Source: Chromera velia (Eukaryota > Sar > Chromeraceae). From it: DNA of 31,104 nt. Location: assembly GCA_018398765.1 (NCBI GenBank), contig JAHBMJ010004107.1:37124-68227 (forward strand). The letters run 5' to 3'. Below the pieces are notes generated by a model. It saw nothing but the letters and a program-made list of their open reading frames with translations. It searched no databases and was not told the origin of the DNA. Positions 10,534-21,209 of this stretch are shown one piece after another (position 1 is the stretch's first letter; the number at the start of each line of letters is the position of its first letter). The position numbers and the translations under genes were made by a program.

Positions 10534-11109
10534 ATGGAGAGTGAAGTGCTTTCCGCGTCCTTGAACGGAAGGGAGGAGGATGAGGAAGAGGGTGAGAGAC
10601 ACGTGGAAGTTCAGAACAGAAAGGGAGTAGAGAGAGATAGGAGAGGATTCCGAAAGGAAAGCAAAGAGTCAGACGAAGACGAGCAGGGCTAACGGGCCCT
10701 GTTCTGTTCTGACGATGAAGCAGACGAAGACAAAGACGAGGGGGGGTCTGACGAAGATGACGAGGATTCCGAAGGCTCAGGCTCAGAGTCTCAGTCTGAG
10801 TCCGATGCCAAAATTGCGCAGCTGGAGGCACAGCTGCAAAAGCTTATGCTGCAGAAGAAGAAGGCATCCTCTGAAAAAACATGACAGGGTCTGAGTCAGA
10901 CAGTCTCTAGCCATCTCTATACTCAAAAGAAGAAAGGGGGGGGTAGCAGTAGCAACAGAGTGCCACTGGTATTGAAGGACAGTGTCACCCGTTCATGGAC
11001 AGAGGGGGCGGCAGCAGCTGCTGCGGCTGCGTCATCATCTTCGTCTTCCTTCCAACCCTCCCGAATGGCTCCCACCGCCTCCTACAAGTCGAGACGGTAT
11101 GAAGACTGA
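10534..11109 (+). pseudogene. Broken acidic/coiled-coil ORF of unknown function
   Basis: One plus-strand frame runs from ATG 10534 (MESEVLSASLNGREEDEEEG) to TGA 11107, broken by TAA at 10690-10692 and TGA at 10882-10884. Reading on in the same frame stays coding-like: an acidic tract (DEADEDKDEGGSDEDDEDSE), a short coiled coil (KIAQLEAQLQKLMLQKKK), a basic/Ser stretch, then poly-Ala and poly-Ser, ending SYKSRRYED. Both stops sit where CAA or CGA would become a stop by a C-to-T change. An acceptor-like TCTTTCAG at 10502-10509 suggests that an earlier exon is possible. No family is recognised. Confidence 0.4.
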
Positions 11110-11148
11110 AAGACGTTCCCTTCTCTCTCCACCCATCCAGCACCCAAT

Positions 11149-11385
11149 CCCCCTGCCTCTAGCAACTGTCGGTTCTTTATGTTTGGGAGATGCTTCTCCG
11201 TCCCCCCACCTAACACCCAACCCCTATGCCTGTAGCGAGTTTTCTCTGGCAGCTGTCGGTCCTTTATGTTCGAGAGATGCTTCTCTCTCTTTCTATCAAA
11301 CACCTAACCCCCTTGCCTGCAGCGAGTTTTCTCTGGCGGCTGTCGGTTCGGCCTTTATGTTCGCGTATGTTCGGGAGACGTTTCA
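11149..11385 (+). repeat. Three-copy tandem repeat, unit about 86 bp
   Basis: Three imperfect head-to-tail copies share the core GCTGTCGGT-C-TTTATGTT followed by GAGATGCTTCTC and CACCTAAC. Copies start at about 11149, 11221 and 11308; copy 1 is shortened. Between copies, TGTAGCGAGTTTTCTCTGGC is nearly identical. They follow directly on the acidic ORF and stay inside the candidate transposon. Confidence 0.6.
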
Positions 11386-11516
11386 AACCTTTTCATAAAT
11401 TGTGATATCGCACGAATTAAATGAGTGACACGGCGGTTTTCATTGAATCCCGTACAGCCCATAATTCAAGCTGCGCAGCCTCTAGAACTTGAAAAAAGAA
11501 AGGCAACAAAAACAAA

Positions 11517-11687
11517 CATAATCATTATTTGAATTATCACATAATAATTATGTGAATTATACATAATGATTATGTGACTACATGTTCATATGCTAATCAT
11601 TATGAGATTATAATGAAAATGATGGTTCTAAACATATTTCAAATTCATAATGACAATTATGTTTATAAATTAAATGATTATGTTCAT
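11517..11687. repeat. Right subterminal palindrome array, left half
   Basis: AT-rich block with repeated CATAATGATTATGTG-type palindromes. It would be continuous with 17583-17699 if the LTR retrotransposon were removed. Confidence 0.45.
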
Positions 11688-11962
11688 TGTTCCGTCAGGC
11701 CTACGGAAGCTATAGGGCTCAGATACGTGCTTATACGATCTTACACATAGAGGTCTATTAGAGAGGGCACCTTTCCTTCAGGCTTGCCTTCTCTCTATAA
11801 CAGGCAGCATGTATGCACGTCTATTCTCTGTATCTGAGAATTGCTGTCAATAATAGGCATGCGTCTGTATTGAAGCAATCACTCTGTATTGGACCCTTTT
11901 ACTATTAGGTCGATCTTGCTTATCGAAGGACTTAGTATTTCTCTTATTCATGATCCATAACA
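11688..11962 (-). repeat. 3' LTR of the gypsy element
   Basis: Begins TGTTCCGTCAGG and ends ATCCATAACA on the plus strand. It matches 17308-17582 with five differences, all transitions. In element orientation it is the downstream LTR, next to the polypurine tract. Confidence 0.95.
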
Positions 11963-11966
11963 GTCA

Positions 11967-11977
11967 CTCCCCCCTTT
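11967..11977 (-). other. Polypurine tract of the gypsy element
   Basis: On the minus strand the run AAAGGGGGGAG lies 4 bp before the 3' LTR, the position where plus-strand DNA synthesis is primed in LTR elements. Confidence 0.75.
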
Positions 11978-12177
11978 AAGCTTGTGCGTCCCGCACAATT
12001 CATACCTTTCACCAATCCCAGCCACCTACACCGGCAATCGAAGAACCACCATTGGCGTGGCCGCACCACATGACACGAAGGGCGGGAAAACATAAGAAGG
12101 GTGGGAAAAAAGGAATGATGGATCAAATCGATTGAAACAGCGCAGTTATCACTTCATGTCATGGAGCAATCAACAGT

Positions 12178-13683
<1,506 letters not shown>

Positions 13684-13686
13684 TCA

Positions 13687-14163
13687 AGGCCACCAGAAAT
13701 GCAGCAACGTTTTGTCTGCCAACCGATACTGCCCTGTATGACCTCCCAAACTGTAATCATGTCCCATCATGAGCACAGTCGACTGACACGCCCTAGGCAT
13801 AACGAGTTGCTCTCTTTTCTCCACCCCTCTCCCCTCAAATCGGTACAGCAGGCCATCTCTGAACTCAAACGCACTCTCTTCTAAAAGCACCTGCCTTGCC
13901 TGCCTCTTGTCTGTCGGCACAATACCTTTCACAAAATATCTGTAGTAGTCCCCCAACACCGGATCTTTCGGCAACTCCTCTCTCACTCTGTCCAGAAACG
14001 CCTTGTTCGCTTGCAGCGGCGCAGCCTTTGCCTGCCCGTGCACACCTGCCATGACTGCCCCCATACCTGTCCGGATCTCGGTGCTCCTGTCTGCGGGTTG
14101 GTTGCAATGCCTGCACAGTGGAACGCCACTGTCGACACAAACAGGCAACGGCTTCTGCGGCAT
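13687..14163 (-). pseudogene. RNase H-integrase junction and integrase zinc-finger His half (pol)
   Basis: Same frame as the integrase core, bounded by TGA 14164-14166 and TGA 13684-13686. It carries a linker and then the HDYSLGGHTG histidine pair of the integrase HHCC finger, ending LLHFWWP. Related elements usually have Arg, Gly or a similar residue at both stop positions (ALSR, WPR/WPG), so both fit CGA-to-TGA. Confidence 0.85.
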
Positions 14164-14166
14164 TCA

Positions 14167-14787
14167 GGAGAGAGCGTCTGCATCTGCATGGGCTTTCCCC
14201 GACTTATGAACATACCGCAACCCAAATTCCTGCAACTCCAACGCCCAATTCCTCACTCTCTTATTCGCCACTTTCCTATCCTCCATCGCCAGATTGGGTT
14301 TGTGATCGGTAACTGCATACGTGCGTCCACCAATCAGATAGTAACGCCACTGACGGCAGCAGTACACAAGACCTAAGGCCTCCCTCTCTACTGGGCTATA
14401 ATTCCTCTCGGCGGCACTCAATGCCCTGCTTGTGTAGGCAATCACCACCTCTTTCCCGTTGACTTCTTATGTGAGAAGACCTCTCACAGAGACCTTATAT
14501 GCGTCTGGCTTGACGGTGAAAGGGCGACTCATGTCTGGAAAGGCAAGGATAGGAGGGGTAGTGAGGCGTCTCTTCAATTCGGTAAAGATTGCCTCTGCCT
14601 CCTCCCCCCACTGGAAGGGAAGGGGACGGCCTTCCTTGTCAGCTGGCTTCAGCAGCTCATGGAGGGGATGTGTCAACCTTGCAAAGCCTACAATGAAATG
14701 GCGGTAATACGAGCAGAGATAAAGGAAGGAGCGCAGCTCTTTTCGGTCTTTTGGGGACTCCCACTCCAATACCTTCTTCACATTCTT
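14167..14787 (-). pseudogene. RT connection and RNase H domain (pol)
   Basis: Same frame again. It starts after TGA 14788-14790 and is broken by TAA 14467-14469. It carries the connection motif KELRSFLYLCSYYRHFI, then the RNase H features: Asp in KPDAY, Glu in YSPVEREAL, Asp in VTDHKPN, and the C-terminal ADADALS. It would degrade the RNA of the RNA:DNA hybrid. Confidence 0.85.
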
Positions 14788-14790
14788 TCA

Positions 14791-15441
14791 ACTCGGCCTG
14801 ATCCCCCTGAAGGAGACTGAATGTCCCAAATACTCCACCTCTCTTAACGCAATCTGCGCTTTCTCTAACTTTAGCTTGAGGTTTGCCTGCCTCACCAATC
14901 CCAAAACCTCCCTCCCAAAACCTCCCTCAAATCCCTCAAATACTCTGCGTGCGAGCAGGAGAAAACAATGATGTCATCGATGTAGACAAGGGCGATGTCT
15001 CTCGTCAAACCTGCGAGGAGCAACGTTATCACACGCTGGAAGATGCTCGGTGCGTTCACGAGCCCAAACGGCATGCGTGTGAACTCATACAGACCAAAAG
15101 GAGTCACGAAAGCAGTTTTCTCTGCGTCTGCTTCGTGCATCTTCAGCTGGAAGAAGCCGGAGGTGTAATCGAGAACGGAAAACACCTGTACTCCTGCGAG
15201 ACGGTCGAGGGTTTCTTGGATGCGGGGAAGGGGGAACAAGTCACGTTTGGTTGCCTGATTCAGCTTGCGGAAGTCGAGGCAGAAACGGGTGGTGCCATCA
15301 GGCTTCTTCATGAGGACGACGGGCGCAGCCCATGGAGAGCTGGACTTACGGATGACACCCGCTTCTTCCATTGCCTCAATCTCCTTCTTCGCATGGTCGT
15401 GTTGGTGGTAGGGCACTCTGTCTTGGTTCCATCTGATGGGA
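14791..15441 (-). pseudogene. Reverse transcriptase domain (pol)
   Basis: Palm and fingers are well preserved: [56 protein letters not shown] and the catalytic YIDDI. The frame shifts at its 5' edge (one extra base near 15441) and again inside an exact 14-bp tandem duplication at 14899-14926. After the duplication the thumb continues ([19 protein letters not shown]...YLGHSVSF) in the pol frame. Confidence 0.9.
14899..14926. repeat. Exact 14-bp tandem duplication inside RT
   Basis: TCCCAAAACCTCCC occurs twice in a row (14899-14912, 14913-14926). Removing one copy restores a continuous RT thumb reading, so it is a mutation in this copy of the element. Confidence 0.9.
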
Positions 15442-16536
15442 AGGGATTCGGACTTCGTACGGCTGCCCATTCAGTCGCAATTCGCCGATATCAAAGCGGA
15501 AGTGAGACCAGAGGTCGCTATACTCTCGGAGAAGGGATTCGTACTTCCCTCTGACCTCAGGCGGGATGTGTGAGAGATCAACTTTCGGAAGCGAGGGAGA
15601 CGGCGGGGGATTCTGCGGTGGGGTAGATGTCGTCACGTTGGCTGTGACGGCTGTGACTGAGGCAACACGGCTGGCTGGCTCGGCAAAAGTAAGGAAAGAC
15701 TCCGCACCCAACTGAAGATCCTGCTGTGAGACGTTCAGGACTTCGATGATGGTAACGCCGGCCCTCACTGTGACTATCTGGTCTGGGACTGCAAGGCCTG
15801 GGTGCGCTCGGAGAAAATTTCGACGCAAAATGACTGTTTCTTCTTCTCCTACTCCATCTACATCCACCCGGAGAAGCGTACGGGAACGCTTCGTGACTTT
15901 TGTATGGCGGAGGAGAGCCACACGCATCGGCTTTCGTCCGTCATCATACCAACAGTGAAAGACAGGAAGATCAGCAACAACCAACCTGTCCTCTCTGTAG
16001 TGGTACTGCACGACTGGGTCTTTGAGCTTAAGAAAATCCTGCCCAAGGACCAGGTCGTACCCCGTGTCGGCTGTGACGAGGAGAATGTGCGGGAATTTCT
16101 TCTCTGGGTTGTTGGGGTGGGAAAGTGAGATCGTGGTCTCCCCCAGCACCTTCAACCCACTCCCTCCCGCCGCCGACAGCGCCAGGGTAGCCGGAACCAC
16201 TGGGCTGTCTACATGCAAAGTCAGTGACACATCTATGAATGAGACCTCTGCACCTGAATCAAGTATTCCTGTCGTCTTATGTCCATTTTCAACCACAAAG
16301 CTTACTTTCGACTGACTACCGACCTTAACGGAAGCATTCTGTGCCCACATGCTTGTTAGTTTCGTTTCTTCTCTTTTGAACATTCGTACCGGCAAGGGAG
16401 ATGGAAGCATGGGCTGCCTACGCGCTTCTTCAAAAGCAAATCTCTTCCCTGCACTGTCGTCCTCTCTCGAAAAGCAGCCTTTCCTTTTCATTTCATGAAG
16501 TGGAACATGGAGATATGCAGAGAGAGGATGAGGCAA
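15442..16536 (-). pseudogene. Retropepsin-type protease and pre-RT linker (pol)
   Basis: About 365 open codons in the pol frame. The aspartic protease active site is ILDSGAEVSFID; a second protease motif, GYDLVLGQDFL, follows. A Pro-rich linker (TSTPPQNPPPSPSLPKVDLS) leads to the [17 protein letters not shown] segment just before RT. The frame extends upstream to TAA 16543-16545. It would process the Gag-Pol polyprotein. Confidence 0.85.
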
Positions 16537-16559
16537 CTGAGGTTAGGTGGTAGGGACTG

Positions 16560-17290
16560 CCTCTACTGTGTCCCTCCACCCCATTCGTTTCCCGAGTACC
16601 GCAGTTCTGGACAGTTCGTGACGAAGTGTGATGGCGACCTGCAGTGGTGGTATGTTGGCACTCATTACCCAAACAGTAGAGCATGCCCATTCTGTCTATA
16701 CCCAAAGTGACTGTTGTTGAAACCGTTGTAACCTCCTCTACCTCTATACATGCCTCCCCGTCTATGGCATCGAGGAACCATGCGTCTACTTCATCGACGG
16801 TGGAGCATGTTCCTCTCTTCTTGTCCCACTGCTGCACTAGGTCGGTGTCAACAAAGTGCATACCAAGCAACAGTTTGTATTCGTCGACGTTGAGGTTGCC
16901 AGCTTTCACTTTATCACGGAATTGGCTGAACTAAGTCCTCCCATTCTTCTTCTTGGGGTCAAATACCTCTACGACTCTCTTCATCTCTGCCAGCGCCTTC
17001 AATTTGTCCACATCAATTGCCATGTTTGGTCTTTGCCCTGCCTGTATCGATTCCTCTGAGTCAGTCTATTGTTCAGATGCTGAACGGTGCATGATTGCTG
17101 GGCTTTCGATAACAATCTCCTCTTCTTCCGTGAAGAGGGTGCTTACAGAGGAAGGAGGAGGAGTATCGATGTTCTCCAACCAGGGGTAGATGGAAGGAAT
17201 CGAAGGGGAACTCTGGCTTCCTCCTTGCAGATAGGAGGTTCCTCTTCTCGTGATTCCGGTCTGTATTATGTTAACTGGACCGGGAACCCG
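16560..17290 (-). pseudogene. Gag: capsid-like region, RGG stretch and zinc knuckle
   Basis: One frame runs from near the primer-binding site through SIYPWLENIDTPPPSS and MAIDVDKLKALAEMKRVVEV to DEYKLLLGMHFVDTDLVQQW, broken by TAG 17066-17068 and TAG 16931-16933. Near 16770-16800 the meaningful frame changes to one reading MYRGRGGYNGFNNSHFGYRQ, an RGG-like RNA-binding stretch. This frame has TAA 16665-16667 and TGA 16662-16664, then a CCHC knuckle YHHCRSPSHFVTNC whose first Cys is Tyr (TAC for TGC). It would form the particle shell and bind the RNA. Confidence 0.75.
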
Positions 17291-17294
17291 GAAG

Positions 17295-17306
17295 CTCTGC
17301 TAACCA
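17295..17306 (-). other. Primer-binding site of the gypsy element
   Basis: One base inside the 5' LTR the minus strand reads TGGTTAGCAGAG, complementary to a tRNA 3' end finishing in CCA. Complementarity to a tRNA could extend further (plus strand GGAAGCTCTGCTAACCA). It faintly resembles initiator tRNA-Met, but I do not assign the tRNA. Confidence 0.65.
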
Positions 17307-17307
17307 C

Positions 17308-17582
17308 TGTTCCGTCAGGCCTACGGAAGCTATAGGGCTCAGATACGTGCTTATACGATCTTACACATAGAGGTCTATTAGAGAGGGCACCTTTCCTTCA
17401 GGCTTGCCTTCTCTCTATAACAGGCAGCATGTATGCGCGTCCATTCTCTGTATCTGAGAATTGCTGTCAATAATAGGCACGCGTCTGTATTGAAGCAATC
17501 ACTCTGTATTGGGCCCTTTTACTATTAGGTCGATCTTGCTTATCGAAGGACTTAGTATTTCTTTTATTCATGATCCATAACA
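17308..17582 (-). repeat. 5' LTR of the gypsy element
   Basis: 275 bp, TG...CA. In element orientation it begins TGTTATGGATCATGAATAAA, so an AATAAA lies close to the LTR start. It should hold the element promoter; no TATA box is obvious. Confidence 0.95.
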
Positions 17583-17699
17583 TCCATTATAAATGATATA
17601 ATGGCATAATGATTATAGGATACTGACGGTTACACCCATAATGATTATGACTTTCAAAGTCACTATGAGATTTCATAATTATTATGAAGGTACCTCTTC
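17583..17699. repeat. Right subterminal palindrome array, right half
   Basis: Contains CATAATGATTATAGG, CCATAATGATTATGAC and TTCATAATTATTATGAAG, the same motif family as at 9326-9475 and 11517-11687. It leads into the right inverted repeat. Confidence 0.45.
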
Positions 17700-17715
17700 G
17701 AGTTAACCCACTGAT
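17700..17715 (-). repeat. Right terminal inverted repeat (candidate)
   Basis: GAGTTAACCCACTGAT, the exact reverse complement of 9310-9325. Confidence 0.45.
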
Positions 17716-20700
17716 GTTTTTTAAAAAAGAAAACAACTTGAAATTCAAATAAAATCTACATTAATTAAGAATATGAATTGATCGGCTATGATGATCGGAT
17801 TAGACAGATCATGATGCAACTGCTAATTCTTACTCCAGCCACGGTTCTTAATGAAATATATTGCCCGTGAAAGCTATAGGATTGAAACCCATTATTCAGC
17901 TATTTCTTCAGTGGGGTGTTGTTTACGGTGCTTTCATCGAAGACCGCTTTAAATAAATCCAGCCGATCGATCTCCACAACTCCACAAGGCAATTGAAAGC
18001 GAGCAGGCAACCGTGAGCCGCAATTAACGTTGTCTTACTGACTGTAACGAAAGTTTGGAAACCTTCATGTGATATAGGTTTACACGGGACCGTCGCGGGC
18101 ATACGTGACAGCCAGGTGGTAGAAGGGCGGATTGCCCTCCGGAATGTGAGTGCATAAGCCCTCTGACAGGTTCAGAGGGGAAGGGTAAAACGATGCAACA
18201 ATCAGTGGGTCGATCGGGGAACGTCTTCCTTTGAGCGGATGTCGAGACGGAACTAAGGGAACGAAGGTGGGAGAATTTCCCGATCGACATGTTGACCAGG
18301 AAAGTGAAAGAAAGGGCAGGAAAGAAGGAAGGCGGATCGCTCCCAAATCTCCTCTTACAGAATGCTTCTGGACCATCCATCATTGAACAGCACTCACACG
18401 CAACACATCAATCACAAGCACATGACTACAGTTGTGACGGAAGGGAGGGGTGAGTGAGTCGATTGAACTGAAGAGAGGAAGGGAGGACGGAAGTAGAACA
18501 ATTCCACCCTCCCTTCATCATGCAGCTGGGTCGGCCTGGGTGGATGGAAGGAGACGCCGCAAACAGGTGGAATGGAAAATTCAGCATAGACTCAACCGCA
18601 TATTCCCTCTCCCAAGCACACACACGTACGTAAACACACACACGGACACGCAGACCCTCATACGAGGGGATACAAGCATCGATCCAAAGAAAGCCAAGAC
18701 AGGCAGACAGACAGGCAGGCAGGCAGAGAGAGGAGGGAGGCCGTGCTTATTGACGACCAGAGCCCTCCCATTAAAACAGCAGCAGACAAAGAACGATCAT
18801 TCGAGACAGACAGATCGAATCTGATGTCGTCCAATGGAACATTGACAAAGCAGCATGCAGGCATTGGTTGATTCATGCAGTCAGTCTGTCAGCATCATAA
18901 ATTTGATTCATCGATCAATGCACGCACACTGACCAAACGAGAACGAGGAGAAAAAGGGTGGATGGAAGAAGGGAACTGAGAATGAAGTTGGCAGTCAACA
19001 AAGGACATCCATCATGACTTGCTTACCAAACTTGCAAACTTACAAAAACCAGACAGACAGATTGCAGCGTGAGACAAGACAGACTCACAAGTCTATTCAA
19101 ACCAACTGATGGACAAAACGGAGACCTTCTTTTTGCTTTCCTCTTCTTAATTTGAAGAACGCGCATCTTCTTTTATCCCTTACGGTGTCACTCGCACCGG
19201 TGCATCAGTCTTTCCCATTTTCTGATGTCTACGTACCCCACAAGTTGACAAGGTCATTTCAAGTGAGAGAGTCAGACGCAAACGAACGAACGGACAAAGA
19301 ACGTCCAAATCAAAACTTGATCGAGGCTGCAGTCGGATCCATACAATTTCGGCACACACAAAACAGACAAACAGGCAAGCAAACAAAAATCGTGCACACC
19401 AACTAAAAGAAGGGAAACCCCCTTCGCTTCTCAAAAAACAACTCTAACTCTCTCTTTCTCTCTCTCTTTCCCGCTCACCGAGGAGAGAAAGTCGGAAAGG
19501 AAAGGAAAGGAAAGGAAGGAAGGAAGGACAGACATAAAGGGCCGGGAGAAAGAAAAGGAAAGGAAAGAAAAAGAAGGAATAATGAAGGAAGGATGTGAGG
19601 ATACATGGCGAGGCCCAGGGCCAATCGAGTGAGGGAGTGAGTAGTGAGTGTGCTTCCACGTCTCTCTGTCTGTGTGTCGCTCTCTCTTTGTTGATTAGAA
19701 GAAAGAGGACAGCCAGAAAGCAAGATACGGCGGGGAAAAACTGAACGCCCTGTCGGTCAGACAAACGACGGAAAGACCTATGGGGAAGCAGAAACAGACA
19801 CCCACATTGTCATTATCAACCGATGTGCATGCAACGATATTCAAAGCATGCAGGCAGACAAGGAGGCACCTTCACATGGAATTTCAGATTGCAAGGGCAA
19901 GGAGCGATGAAGGGTGTGTGTCTGTGCCCCTGCATTGCGGGGCATTTCTGTCAGTCGATCGTCGCAAGTTGCGTGAACGAATCAGAGGATGAAGAAGAAT
20001 AGGAACTTCTGCACGGTGCTGTTTTTGTCACGTGATCCCCCTCCCTCCTGTTCTTACAGGGCAAAAGAAAAAGAAAGAGATTTAAACCAGCGAGATAGAA
20101 CCCAACTTTCACCACCGGCCCTCTCTCTTTCTCCTCTTCTCTTTGTCGTGACCACCTTCCAACCAACCTAGATAACAGGGCACAGAGAGAGAAAGGAAAA
20201 GAACCAACCGGCGGCCTTCCTTCCCAAAAAGAGAGAAGGAAGCCTGCCCCTCCCCCCCCCCCCNNNNNNNNNNNNNNNNNNNNCTCCCCCCCCCCCCTCT
20301 TCGGCCACCTCCTCACTCCTCAGTCGCCCCAGGAGAAAGACGTGGAAGGAAGGGGAATGAAGAGGAACCGGATTTGCCCCTCCCTAGTTCCTTCCTGCTG
20401 TTGACGGCCCCTTGCTTCTTCTTATTCTCTATTCACACATGACGGAAGAAGAGACGGAGACCGAATCTATAATGAAGACCTCCCCCTCCCCTCTCCCCCT
20501 CTCTCACGACGCGTAGAGCAACAGGGAGGAAGGAAGGAAAGAAACAAAGAAAGAAAGAAAGGAAGGGAAAACGAAAGTGTGGAGAGGGAATGCAGCTTTA
20601 ATCATTCTCCTCCGCATGCAGGAAGAACCCCCCCGTGCAGCACAAAAGACGAGCGAGCAGCAAGGAAGACGGACAGACAGAAAGGGGAACTACTCATATT

Positions 20701-20718
20701 CAAAGAATCCAAGTATCA

Positions 20719-20757
<39 letters not shown>

Positions 20758-21200
20758 GATGAAAATGGAAGGAAGAGACAGGAAGACCCGCACAGAATTG
20801 AAACAAGACAGGACACCAACCTGCCAGCCCACAAGCCGCTCTTCAATCACGACAAGTAGGTAGACAGACCAGCGAGGGACAACCTCCCTTTTCTCTCCCC
20901 CCACGTCCATCTCGTCTGAGTCTACGTTTCGCTCGGCTCTCTCTCATGCGCTTTTCTGTTTTTTCTTCTTTCCCTCTCTCTGCACTGCGCTGCGCTGCGC
21001 AGCGTCTTTCTTTTTCAGCTGTTGGTGTCTTTTGCTGCAGAGAGTGAGAAAGGAAGAGAGTTATGAAGGGAAGATTCACAAACGCATTTTCCCCCCCCAG
21101 CTCTCTCCTATCTCTTTGAAAGCTCTTTGTCTCCTCTTCTCTGCCAGTCTATCTATTTGTCCCTTTTCTGCTCGGTAAGACATTATTATTATATGCATGC
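17716..21200. other. Spacer with microsatellites, no supported gene
   Basis: AT-rich to about 18000, then purine-rich. A minus-strand frame at 18080-18376 ends in a stretch reading THIPEGNPPFYHLAVTYARD and could be an isolated exon, but no splice partners are evident. Simple repeats: CA/CAGG motifs about 18700-18730, (CT)n about 19443-19470, AAGG runs about 19495-19530 and 20520-20565, (GA)n about 20724-20754. TGCGC repeats sit near 20985-21002. Confidence 0.45.
20264..20283. other. Assembly gap of 20 N flanked by poly-C
   Basis: Twenty Ns lie between two long C runs. The true length is unknown, and the C runs probably stopped the sequencing. Confidence 0.98.
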
Positions 21201-21209
21201 ATCACTCGG

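Noticed and set aside
9326-11687. Palindrome arrays as a replication origin, CRISPR-like array or organelle DNA insert
   Set aside because: Units are imperfect, without regular spacers or organelle genes; association with an inverted repeat pair fits a transposon end better.
17289-17306. tRNA-like 3' end (GCTCTGCTAACCA)
   Set aside because: No cloverleaf upstream; position one base from the LTR identifies it as the complement of a primer-binding site.
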